From Vitrella brassicaformis (lineage: Eukaryota > Sar > Vitrellaceae), in assembly GCA_001179505.1 (NCBI GenBank), contig CDMY01000391.1, positions 36,541-89,271 on the forward strand: 52,731 nt of DNA, given 5' to 3'. Of the stretch, positions 33,401-44,239 are shown piece after piece. The position numbers and the translations under genes are program-made. Every line of letters starts with the position of its first letter. Within the stretch, counting starts at the first letter, position 1. The notes below the pieces were generated by a model. The model did no database searches and had not been told where the DNA came from. It saw nothing but the letters and a program-made list of their open reading frames with translations.

Positions 33401-35580
33401 TATTCTTAACACGGATGTGCCGTCACCCTTGGCCCTGTTGCCTGTTGCCCGACCGCCAAACAGACACACCACACACAACACACGGACGGACGGCCTCGGC
33501 GTTATCGATCTCAATCAAGCAGTCGAGTCACTCAACCACACACACACACACACACATACAGCCTCCACAGCCAGGTCGGTAGGGAGAGGGAGAGAGGAGG
33601 ACCCAATGTGTCCATGCAGGGAGGCAGGCGTGCAGGCAGTAGCACGACACACCACACACAGCACACACAGCAAAGCAGCGGCCAACCAGCCATGCCATGC
33701 CATGCCATGCAGGCAATGTCCAGCCGTCCGTTACATGTATCACACCAACGACACAGACAGAAAAAGATGAAAGAATAAAAGTAAAGCGGGAGGAAAGGAC
33801 AAGACCCAAGACCCTCTGTAGGCGCTTTCCTCTTCCCCTCCCCCCATCCCACCCCACCCCTCCTATAAATATGGGATATATAATAATGGACATGGTGGAC
33901 ACGGTTAGTTACTGATGGTCGGTTGCACCTCTCTATATACACACACAGCCACCATTGCAAGCGACCAGGCAAGGCAAGTGGTATCGTATCGGTATTTGTA
34001 AATTTGGTAGGTATCGTATACACACAACACAACACATCCGATCCGCTCGCCGTGTGGGCGCCGCTCCCAGACTGGAACGTGGCTGGCTTGCGACACACAT
34101 GGATGGCATGGATGGTTATACACATAAATGAATCCATATTATATATAGATAGCATGGGTGGCATGCAATCATCAAATGAGTATATATGGCGTGACGCCCC
34201 TCCCCCCCCTCCCGTAAGTGAGCAATCGTACGCACCACCCAAACAAGGATACATATCTGTCCTTCACATATCAACCAATGAGTCGGCCAATTGATGGGCG
34301 CCCACCAGACAGGCAGCCAGCCAGCGGTGGACGCAGCCAGCCAGCCAGCCAGACAGCCAGGCAGGCAGGCAGGCAGGCATTTTCCCTTCACTTGTTTGTC
34401 TACTACGTGGAGCCCTCACTCCCCTACTGTCTGTTCCTCTCTCCCTCTCTGTCTGTCTGTCTGTCTGCCTTACACACACACACACATACACACCTACACG
34501 CGTGTGAACAACTAACAAGATTACAGCACTCATCTCTCTCTCTCCCTCTCCCTCGCTCAGGGTCTTTTACGCAGTCACACACACAGTCAGACAGTCAGTC
34601 AGTCAGTTAGTGTGTGTGTATGTGTATAAGTGTGTGTTAAGGAGGCAGGCAGGCAGGCACGCAGGCAGGCAGCCAAGCAGTCGCTTTCAATCATATCATG
34701 GCGGGACAGACAGAAAGACAGACAGACAGACAGCCGAAAAGGAGGCAACACTCACACGCATGCCGTCATGTAACTCAGTCATTGTAAGAAGTATGTAGTC
34801 ATTACTCAGTGTCGGTCGGTCGGTTGGCATCTGTTGGTCGTGGGCCAATCAAATCATCAGGCAAGGGATTTGCAACGGATGCGTCTCGCTAAGCAGCCAG
34901 GAAATACCAGCGAGTCGATCGACCGATCGATCGGTCGATCGTCCTCCTTACACAAGAACAACAGAGAGAGAGAAAACCAGCAGCAAAGGGGGAAGAGCCC
35001 ATCCCTCCCTCCCTCCCTCCCCCCTGCCGCCAAGGTGTGCGTGTGCCCTTCCCATCTACACAGCACGCCCAATCAACGTATCCCAGACCCACAGCTGAGA
35101 CGTGGGCCAGAAATGCGTTCATTGCGTGGCTGGTAGAGGAAGAGGGCACATACGACACACACTCGGCAGCTCAGCAATAGGTGGAATCACACCGATTCTT
35201 TCCATACATTCCTGCATCCCTCCATCCATCCATCCCTGACCTGACTGGCTCGATGTGAGTGTTGCGGGCCTCCCTCTGCTGCCGTGTGTCTCACCGCCCC
35301 CCAATCCACGAAGACATCCAACCACAGAGGAATGATTGGCTGGCTCGGTGGATGGCGACTGGTGGAACTCTCGGCAGCAAGAAAGCACCGACCACACAAA
35401 CACACAAAGGTCTACACAGCAAACCCGCTCCATCCATCCATCCATCCATCCACCATGCTCCCCCTCCCCCCCAGCGTCCCATCAATGGATCGATTCACAC
35501 ACCAGACAGTCACGCACACACAGCAGCATCCGTTCAAAACACCCTAATCACACCCCCACCCCCCTCCCGCCGTCGGTCGA
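30461..35580. other. About 5 kb without a recognisable gene
   Basis: Simple-sequence tracts throughout: (TGGA)n 30540-30552, (GAGT)n 31740-31764, GGGGA-rich 32068-32120, (CA)n 33537-33556, (CCAG/GGCA)n 34318-34380, (CGAT)n 34917-34940, (CTCC)n 35002-35024, (CATC)n 35432-35452. An AT-rich patch at 33850-33900 and 34130-34190 stands out from the GC-rich surroundings. All frames are repeat-derived. No tRNA or rRNA seen. Confidence 0.55.
32491..32824. other. Assembly gap flanked by poly-C
   Basis: 300 N at 32509-32808, bordered by C runs of 18 nt (32491-32508) and 16 nt (32809-32824). The round number suggests a nominal or scaffolded gap; the C homopolymer on both sides probably stopped assembly. 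Frames running through the N stretch are meaningless. Confidence 0.95.
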
Positions 35581-38500
35581 TCATGCGTTAAAAATCTGTG
35601 GCCCGCCGTACTCCTTGGCGGCCACCGCGGGGCCGTGGCTGATGATGGCCTTGATCGAGTGCAGACCCCTCTCGGCCGCTGGGTCCAACCCGCCCCCCGC
35701 ACCACCCGATGCTGCCGCTGCCGCTGCCGCTGCTGCTGCTGGGGTGGTCTTCTCGGCGTGGGCAGCATTGGCCGCGGTGGCGATGGTGGCCTGTGGCTGT
35801 GGTGCGGCGGTGGAGGCGTTTGTGTCGGTGCTGCTGCCGTTGGTGGTGGTGATGGGTGGCTGGCTGGAGGGGTGTGAGGGAGAGGTTGAGGGGGGCTGGG
35901 GGGTGGGGGCCTTGTCAGTCACCTTGCTGGTGGTGCGGCTAGCGTCAGTCGTCTCCTCACACACAACGGCCTGTAATGGAGAAAGAAACAGAGACCTATC
36001 CAATCCATGCGAAGAGACGAAGCCCCTCTCTCTCTTTCTCTCTCTGTCCACTCGGTGGTTACCTTTTCGGCCTCTGCGATGTCTGCCTTCTGTGTATTAG
36101 GGGTGTTGGGTGCGACCTGCTGCTGCACGTTGGTGTGGTCGGGTGACGGCTGGCCGCCGAGCTCGCCGGTCGTCGGGTCGCCGCCCGATGGCGCCCACAC
36201 CGATGTGTGTGCAGCGGGCGCGTTGGTGGCCTCGGACGGCACATAACCTGACACCACACCAGACACACACACGCATGCAGAGAGGTGTTCCGTATGTTGG
36301 GGGTATGTTGATGCGTGGCGAGTGACTGACTGACGGACCTTCGCTGCCCCCCGGCTGCTGCTGCTGCTGCGTCAACCCCTCCCCGGCTGAGCCGCTCGCC
36401 CCTCCGTCCCCCTGCTGCTGCTGGTGGTGGTGGTTGCCAGCTAGTGTGCTCTGGGCGAGCTTCAGCTGCAGCTTCTCCATCAGCAGCCGGATGTCCTCCG
36501 GATTGGCGAGGTTGGACACCAGCGACTCGAGCGCGTCCTTAGCAGGCATCATCTGTGTGTGCTGCTGCTGGGCGGGGGTGTAGGGGTATTGCTGCTGCTG
36601 CTGCTGCTGGTACGCGTTGGGGTATGCCTGCTGCTGGTGGTGGTCCTGTGTGTAGGGTGTGCCAGTGGTGTGCGGGGCGAAGTATGCGGCCGATGAGGCG
36701 ATCTGGCCGTTGTGGCTGCTGGGGTAGGGCTGCTGCTGCTGCTGCATCTGCTGCATGTGCTGGGTGGATGCCAGGGAGTTGGGCGAGACGTCCGTGGGGC
36801 TCTCCTGACCCATCGTCGACCCACACGACGAACGTACACCTGCACAACACACACACCGACATAGACGACCGCACAATCAATCGTAGGCCATGTGGTCTCC
36901 CTCCCTCTCTACGTGTGTGTGTGCGTGTGTGTGTGTGTGTGAGGCGTACTGGCAGTCATGGCCATGGCCATCCCTCCGATGGTGCCGTTGGCTGCGTTTG
37001 GCAGCTGGTCGGCCCGCTGGCCGTGGGGAGGGGGCGGCTGCGGCTGGGGGACAGTGAACCGCACCGCCGCCGACGGGAACCACCCACTGCAGCCTTTGTT
37101 GCGACCTTGGGTGCACTTGCCATACGTCCTTGAACGCACACACACGCATTCACGCAGAAGCTTCAAGATGGATCGCATCTCTCTCTCCCTCCGTCTCTCT
37201 AAGTGACGGGTGATGTGTGACGCACCAGTCATTGGCTTTGTGGATGGTGACCAGCACCTGGTCCCCCCGGTTGAGGAAGAGCATCCTCTCCGTGTGCCTG
37301 AAGCCCTCCATCGGCTGGAAGTCGTCGATGATCTCGGCGGGGGTCTCGCTCATGGTCACCGGGACGCCCACCTGGCCCTGGACCTGCTGACCCACCCCCA
37401 CCAGGCCGTCCATGGCCGCCGCCGCCGTGGCGTCGGCCGGCTGCCCCACTGCCGCACCCATGCCGCCCACACCCATGCCGCCAACACCCACACCCATGCC
37501 GCCATCAACGTACCCGCCCTCAGCACCACCTGACGATGACCACACCACACAGAGATCCATCCATCCTGTTGGCTGTGTGTGGAAGGGCCACTGACCCGTC
37601 ATGAGCCCTGTGGCGTATTCGTTGATCATGTTTTGTTGTCCCTGTGTGGGGTAGAGTATGGTGGGCTGCTGGTAGCCGTAGGGGACGCCTGGCTGCGGCC
37701 CCATGGGCTGGTGCGACGCGCTGGGCGGGGGCGGCTGCCCATAGCCGGGCGCGGGGGGGTGGTACCCGTAGAGACCCGGCTGACCGTTGCCCGACGATTG
37801 ACCACCTGCAGTGAGGGCACACATCCATCCACCATACACCATACACCACAGAGAGAGAGAGAGGGAGAGATGGAGACAGAAGGGGTTGTGTGTGTATGTG
37901 TGTGTGTGTGTATGTGTGTGTGTATCCCCCTTCCCCTCCCGTCTGTCCGTGTCCGTGTCCGTTTCTCACATACCTGCCATGGGCATGTGGATGGGCACTG
38001 CCTGGTTGGCCGGGTTGCCGAAGGGCCGCCACGGCTTCTGCGGGCCCCCACCGGCCGGGTCATGCCGCAGCACCCTCCTGCCGCCGCCCATCTGCTCCTC
38101 GGGCAGGGGGTCGCCTGTGCGCTCGACGAGCGAGACGCCCTCGATGGGCGGGATGTCGATGCCCTTGGTGTACGGCAGCTTGTAGGCGCGCAGGGCACGC
38201 TTCTCGGCGAACCCGTGGATGAAGGGGCAGTAGTAGGTGTCGCAACCGCCCTCCTGGTACTTTTGGCATATGTGCCTGACAGACACGATGGACACACACA
38301 CAGAGGGAGAGACGGCATGAGACAGACAGACGAATGTGTGGGTGTGGGGGTGTGTGCATGCATCTGTGCCACAGAGACACGAGCCTGCCTGTGAGTGCTC
38401 TGCCTCTCTGCACTCGCCCCGCCTCTCCCCTGCCTCCCCCCCCCCCCCGCGCACCACACACGCCCCGCCACACATGCGCCACAAATGCAGTCAGTCATTT

Positions 38501-38830
38501 CGTCTCCCCGGCTCACATTTTGTAGAATAGCGGGTGGTAGACAATCTCCTCGTTGGAGTGTGCGAAGGGGCATGACCCTCCCCTCTTGCACCTGTTGGAG
38601 AGAATCTCGTCGCTCATGCCGAGCGACACGTCGGGGCAGGCCATGGGCACATAGCGGAGGCAGTCGGGGTCGCTGAGGTAGAAGGGGCACCTGCGAGGCC
38701 AGTAGTCGTTGTGGGAGTACTGGCACCGCCGGCTGCCGAAGTCGCATCCCTCGGGCGCCTTGACGCGCCGACACGGCTTGGTCCTGAAGCGAGAGAGGTC
38801 CTCGTCAGACAGCAGCGACGAACACGCCAT
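35581..38830 (-). CDS. CCCH zinc-finger protein with an SH3 domain
   Basis: Eight exons, all phases closing, 794 aa: 38517-38830, 37974-38275, 37596-37805, 37226-37529, 36950-37128, 36339-36839, 36063-36247, 35581-35970 (TGA). Start ATG 38828-38830 (MACSSLLSDEDLSRFRTKPC). Zinc-finger region in residues 15-125: TKPCRR..GCDFGSRRCQYSH, RCKRGGSCPFAHSNEEIVYH, MCHICQKYQEGGCDTYYCPF then IHG; three C3H-like fingers, the usual arrangement of RNA-binding regulators. Around residues 355-405 an SH3-like domain: MLFLNRGDQVLVTIHKANDW, then GRNKGCSGWFPSAAV, matching GD.I.V....DW..G......GWFP...V. The rest is low complexity: Pro/Gly/Tyr-rich, Gln-rich (QQMQQQQQPYPSSHNG) and an Ala/Pro/Thr tail. A cytoplasmic mRNA regulator with Pro-motif binding is a reasonable inference. 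Confidence 0.85.
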
Positions 38831-39453
38831 GCCGACTGCACTATCGCCGACACACACTAGGCCGTCACAACAACAACAAAACCCAAGTGCAGCACCCAAA
38901 AGGAGAACTTGCACGACTCGCGAGCTAGTAAGCTCGCAATGGTGGGGCAAGATCGTTCAGATGTAGGCCCCCCTGAGGACAGCAGGAGATTCAGCAGACA
39001 TCGTGTGATGGCTGGAATCCATCGCAGAGCCGCCTGTGATGTCACACAGCGCCGCGAGCCGAAATCAATGACAGTGGTGAGCTGGAGGCGAGGAGGAAAA
39101 CCGACAAGCATGATGTGTACGTGTGTCATCGTCTGTGTGTGTGTCTGATCTGTCAGGATGCGTTAGGTTCTCTGCCCCACCTCTCAGAGATCTATCTCAC
39201 TCGGGTGATCAGATCTCTCTGCTCTCCTATCGGTTGCTTCCTTCGGCAATGACGAAGGACCGGAGGATGACAACGAAGGCACTCCCAAGACACTCATCCA
39301 CAGCAAGCAAGACCCGACATCAGCCATACCAATCCTGCCCAACTCTTCTGCAAAGCCAAGACCCTCCATCATCGTCCGCTGCTCTCCCAGCAGCTGCCCC
39401 TCTCCATCCGACAGCTCTCTTTCTAACAGCAACCAGCCGACTGACCCGTGCCA
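38831..39453. promoter_or_regulatory. Divergent 5' region between the CCCH and oocyst-wall-like genes
   Basis: Contains gcgagctagtaagctcgcaa at 38920-38939, an imperfect palindrome matching a motif near other gene starts. It also contains a module (gatcgttcag 38951-38960, gaggacagcag 38975-38985, tgatggctggaatccatcg 39007-39025) shared with the regions upstream of cyclin-fusion genes B and C. No cyclin gene follows here, so the module may be a relic of another family copy or a general 5' element. Confidence 0.45.
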
Positions 39454-40891
39454 ATGGCCCGACCTGCTGCCTGTCATCTGGTGCTGTATGTGGTGGCTCT
39501 GCTGATGACCTTGGCGGCCTCCCAGAGCAGCAGCTCTCATCACTACGGCCATGGCATTGGGTACCAGTCTGACCATGGTGTGTGTCACAAGAAGGAGCCA
39601 GTGCACTATGAGTGCCCCCACGGCTACACATTCGATGACGACAGCCACAAGTGCGTCAAACACCAGTACGGCGACCTGCTCTACTACTGCCCAAAGGTCA
39701 GTGAACCGACACACACAGATGGATGGCAATAATCGTGTTGCTGATTCATGTCTGTGTGTTGTGTGTGGTGCAGGGCACCAAGGAGGCTCATGACGGCTCA
39801 TGTGTCAAGTACGACTACACTACCAAGACGCCCTACTGCAAGCACGGCAAGCTGGACGATGCCGCCCACAAGTGCATCGACCACCAGTACTATGACGTCG
39901 ATTACAAGTGCCCACACGGCTACTTATTCACTGCCGATGAGACCAAGTGCTACGCCGACAAGTACACTGCCAAGCTCTACAAGTGCCCTTATGGCTTCAA
40001 GCTGACCACCGACAAGAAGAAATGCATCAAACACATCTACGCCGACCTCAAGTACTACTGCCCAAAGCATTCGTATGCCACGGCCAAGGGCTGCAAGGTG
40101 ACGACTTACAAGGCCAAGGTGTCCTACTGCCCCCACGGCCATCTGGAGGGCGGCAAGTGTGTGGTCATCAAGGACAGCTACTACTCCTATTACCCCAAGT
40201 GCAAACACGGCTACTCATTCCACAACCGCAAGTGCGTCCTCAAGACCTTCCATGACGCCCACCACAAGTGCCCCTATGGCTTCTCGCTCACTGCCGACCA
40301 CAGCAAGTGCTATGTGGACAAGTATGTGGCCAAGAAGGCCAGGTGCCCCCACGGCTACCAGTGGAGCAAACATGAGAAGAAGTGCATCAAATACGACTAT
40401 GCCGACCTGCAGCACTACTGCCCAGAGGTGAGACCGAGTGAACACCGCACAACTCACAGGAGGGATGCATTGACGTGGCTGTGTCTGTCTGTGTCGATCA
40501 GTACTCTGTGTTGACGCACAAGGGCTGCAAGTCGACCACATATGAGGCCAAGACGCCCTACTGCTCACACGGCCATCTTAATGGCCACAAGTGTGTCGTC
40601 AAGAAGCACTACGGCATCCACTATGAGTGCCCTTATGGCTATCAGCTGACCAAGGACGGCAGCAAGTGCTACGCCGAGACCTACCATGACCAGCTCTACA
40701 AGTGCCCGTCCGGCTATGAGCTGACTGAGGAGGACACCAAGTGTGTCAGCTACCACTATGCTGACGTGGCCTACAAGTGCTTGAAGGGCAAACTGACGTA
40801 TGTGGGCTCACAGCCCATTTGCTGCGTCGATCACTATGGCCACGGCAGCAGCAGCAGCAGCAAGTTCAGGGGGGCCAACAGCTACCACTAG
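39454..40891 (+). CDS. Secreted Tyr/Cys-repeat protein resembling oocyst wall proteins
   Basis: Exons 39454-39696, 39774-40427, 40502-40891 (TAG), 428 aa, phases closing. Signal peptide MARPAACHLVLYVVALLMTL. The mature protein is a tandem array of roughly 13 Cys pairs with units such as YKCPYGFKLTTDKKKC, YECPYGYQLTKDGSKC and YYCPKGTKEAHDGSC: a Y-x-C-P-x-G-[YF] start and a K-C about ten residues later, alternating with Tyr-rich linkers (HQYYDVDY). Cys spacing recalls the repeats of Cryptosporidium and Toxoplasma oocyst wall proteins, and the Tyr content recalls dityrosine-crosslinked Eimeria wall proteins. I infer a structural wall or coat protein; sequence identity to any named protein is not claimed. 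The tail is Ser/His-rich without an anchor. Confidence 0.8.
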
Positions 40892-41461
40892 CTGAGTGAC
40901 CGAGAGACTCACTCACCCGCTCAGGCAGACAGAGAGGGGGGGAGGGGGGGCCGACTGCTCTGCTCTTCCGACGTGTGTATACCAGTTGTGACTTGACATT
41001 GGTGTGAATAGATAGATGGAGGCCTGTGGGCGGTGTGGTGTGCCCTTTTTTGCTGGCCGGCTGTATGTGTTTGGCGTGTGGGTGAGTGCTTTCGGGTTGT
41101 TTGCTCCCATAGTGTGGGCGGGCCGGGGGGCCGCGAGGGGCGTGTGACGGACCTCAGGTGTGTGCGGTGTTTGTTTGGCCATGTGCATCTTGTGTGGGTG
41201 TCGATAGATAGGACATGAACTAATTGATGAGTGTAGCCAGCAGTGAGTGCACTTATGGACGTCAGACGTCACACACAGTTGTGTCGATGCATGTGTGTAT
41301 GTATGTGCGGAGACACGTAAGCTTCAAGTGTGGCGGTCCGAGCTAAGCTAAAAGGCTTCACCCACTCTCCCACCCAACTATTCTACTGCAGGCTAGCCAC
41401 CACGTGAAAACCCGTCAGAAAAGACGTCTACATGCAGCCACACATAGATGTGTGTGTCTGT
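40892..41461. other. Convergent 3' intergenic region
   Basis: Between the 3' ends of the wall-protein gene and the second ARM gene. Contains a G-run (40937-40950) and cgagctaagcta at 41339-41350. No gene seen. Confidence 0.5.
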
Positions 41462-43495
41462 CTACCCCTCCGCCCCCTCCTCCCCACTGTCACCCTCCAG
41501 CTGGCCGTCCACCTCCCCCTCGCTACCGCCATCGCTGTCACAACCGCTGCCGATATCATCATCCGGCCCGACATTCGTCTCAACCTCGGCTGTTTGCGCC
41601 ACATGCTGCTGATAGAGGGCCGCCACACGCTGTTCGTCGATGCTGTCCGGAATATGGCGGCCGAGAAACACGATCGCCTGAATGAATGACAACAGACGAC
41701 CCAGAGACAGTTTGGTGTGTGTTCGCGCCCCTAGGTCGACATAAGGGAGTGCCTTGCAGGTCGGTCACCGGAGCTGCGATGTGAATGTCATTATGTGTCT
41801 GCAGCTCGACCAGCTTGTCCACACCGCCGGCCTGCGTGAAACGGAATAGAGAACAGCCGTGTGAATGGTGTCCACTGTCCTCATTCTCTCTCTCTCTCTC
41901 TCATCCACTGACCTGCTCTACTAGAGTGGAGTAGGGGCTTTCGGGGAGGCCCTCGAGGGCCTGCTTCTGACGACCCGCACTGATGCACACACCAGACGAA
42001 CGCAACACAGCACGTGATAGGTAAATGCGGTGTGTGTCCTTTGGCCTTCCCCTGCTACCGTAGTATCTTCTCCAGCACGGAGATGATGATCCCTGGATGG
42101 TGATCACTCGATTGTCATTGGCGTTACCATCGAGTGCGTCACAGATGGGCTGGACGCCGCCACACTCAACCACATACTCAACCTGCACGATTGAACGAGG
42201 AATGAACACACACACAGACAGGCCCGTGATTGTGGGGCGGTTCAGCGGTCAGCGTAGGCACCTGTTGCTGCGAACCTCCACGGGCTATACTGCCGATGCT
42301 CGCTGCTGCTATCTCCCTCTTGCGAGGATCGCTGCCCCCCCTGGCCGCCGCGTTGACCAGCAGCGGCACCAAATCGGCATCGATGACCGTCTGCACGTGG
42401 GCAGTGGTGCCTGCATCAAATCCATATATTACACACACAAACACGGCCCCCCACACTTGACGTCCACGGAATCAGTGAGTGTGTGTGATGGTATGTCTTA
42501 CCTTCAGCGATGCAGTGCACCATCATACATGCGATGCATTTCCCAACGTCATCGGCCACCTCCAGCAGCGCCGTGAGCGATCCCACGGCGCCACACTCGA
42601 CCAACGCGTCACGGTCGGCATCGGTACCTGAGAACGCGGGCAGGAAGGACAAAGCCGACCATGCAGCTCAGAACGGTCTCTCAGGCACTCATGTATACTG
42701 ACCGTCTTCCCCAACACACAAACTCGCGAAGTGCGCCACGGCTCGTCGTGCGGGCTGCAGCACACGGTCATTCTGCTGAGGTGCGCCGATCAGGTTGACC
42801 AGGACCGGCAGGAAGGGGGCGAACTCGGCCAGGGGGGCGGGGAGGGGTCGGTCGCACCACAGGTTGCCCAGCAGGTGGGCACCCATGGCGAGCACGTCGG
42901 CCTTGGTGCTCTCGCGCATCGCCGTCAGCAGCGGCTGCAGGACGCCGGCCGCCACCACGGCATTGCGACAGGCCACCGATCCCTCCGTGGTCTTGAACAG
43001 CGCAGCAATCGCCATTACACGCACATTGTCATGAGGTGACGACACGAGCTGCACGAGAGGCGGGACGGCACCGGCATCCACCACCACCACCGCATCGCCA
43101 TGACGCACCGCCAGCTCGCTTAGGGCAACTGCTGCAAATTTCTGCGCCTCCTCGCAGCCGCTCAGCTGCTCGACCAGCGCAGGCAGCGCGCCCGCACTGA
43201 TGGCCTTCTGCTCCATGACATCTACGTGCTTGACGGACAGCAGCAGGAACAGCAGCCGCACGGCGTCAGCCCGAAGTCGTGGTTGGTCCTGGTGCTGTGG
43301 ACCGCCGGCAGAGGCCATCACTTGGCAGAGATCGTTCATGACGGCAGTGATCTCGGCCTCGATGGCCTCGAAGCCCCGCTGCTGGACGGCTTCGTCGTAT
43401 GCCTCTTGCGTGTGGATGGCATTGTACAGCTTTGTCGCCTTGACCAACACCGCTTGGGGCGGTGGATGGCCAGATGTGCTGTCCGCCGACTCCAT
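41462..43495 (-). CDS. Divergent importin-alpha-like ARM-repeat protein
   Basis: Exons 42703-43495, 42501-42627, 42262-42410, 42059-42182, 41913-41966, then about 41760-41832 and about 41462-41683 (TAG). Start MESADSTSGHPPPQ at 43495 is preferred because a ctttcgcag-like acceptor lies just upstream; the frame is open above it without an ATG. ARM repeats: LPALVEQLSGCEEAQKFAAV, VPPLVQLVSSPHDNVRVMAI, FLPVLVNLIGAPQQNDRVLQ, GAVGSLTALLEVADDVGKCI, and the importin-like ending SPYSTLVEQAGGVDKLVELQ. The NLS-groove Trp/Asn pairs of classical importin alpha are mostly absent (for example RRAVAHFASLC), so cargo binding may differ. The tail is acidic (SEGEVDGQLEGDSGEEGAEG). Within 42059-42182 the frame shifts; a 35-nt GT-AG intron at 42093-42127 in correct phase would explain it, but the next join to 41966 still does not close. 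Confidence 0.65.
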
Positions 43496-44239
43496 CTCGT
43501 CACACTGCGAAGACCCACACCCACACACACATGGTGCAGAATAGTCCGTGCCTGCTCTGCTTGATCCATCTGACCTTGAGGTGCTCAGCGGTCCTCTGTT
43601 TTGCTGCTGAATGGTCCCGCTGCCGCCCTGCTGTCTGTCCGGCGCAGATGTCACAACTCACACCTGGAGAAGAAATGACAGCACGAAATGAGATAGATCA
43701 GGGCTGCCCGAAGATTCCCTCTGGACCCTTGCTCATCACTGCTAACTCACCGACAGAGATCTCCTCCACAGCCCGAGAGATGGACGCAGCCCGACAGCAG
43801 GCAGGCACTCAACGCTAAAAGAGAACACAGCACGCCTCTGCAGAAGTCTGGCGGCTCACGGGAAGGGCACCTCCATCGCCGGCATCCAGAGTTTCTCATC
43901 TCTTCCAGCTCGCACTGCCTCGATCGTTCCTGGCAGCCTGTTTCAGCGATTGTGGTGCCTTCCAGAGGGCAGCAGGAGCCCTATCAGACACAAACTGATG
44001 GTTGGAACTCATCGCTGAGGCCCATCGCAGGGCATCATGGCGGCTGTCACGGTGAGAGAGGGAATGATGATGGAATGATGACTGATCAATTAAGAGGTGC
44101 TCTGTGTTCTGTGTGGTTGGTCTGACAAACAGGTCGGTAGCATGAAATGGCCGCAGCAGAGAGGTTCGCCCGACTCGCACACACCAACACACAACAGATG
44201 CCCTCAGAGGTGTGCTGTGCTGTCTGTGATGTGTTGCAG
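43496..44239. promoter_or_regulatory. 5' region of the second ARM gene and of gene C
   Basis: Contains the module shared with 38951-39026 and 10934-10985: gatcgttcctgg 43922, agagggcagcag about 43963, tgatggttggaactcatcg about 43996-44014. It is followed by catcatggcggctgtcacg with a gtgaga donor (44034-44060), a candidate first exon of gene C (MAAVT), although the phase does not fit the next exon. Confidence 0.4.
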
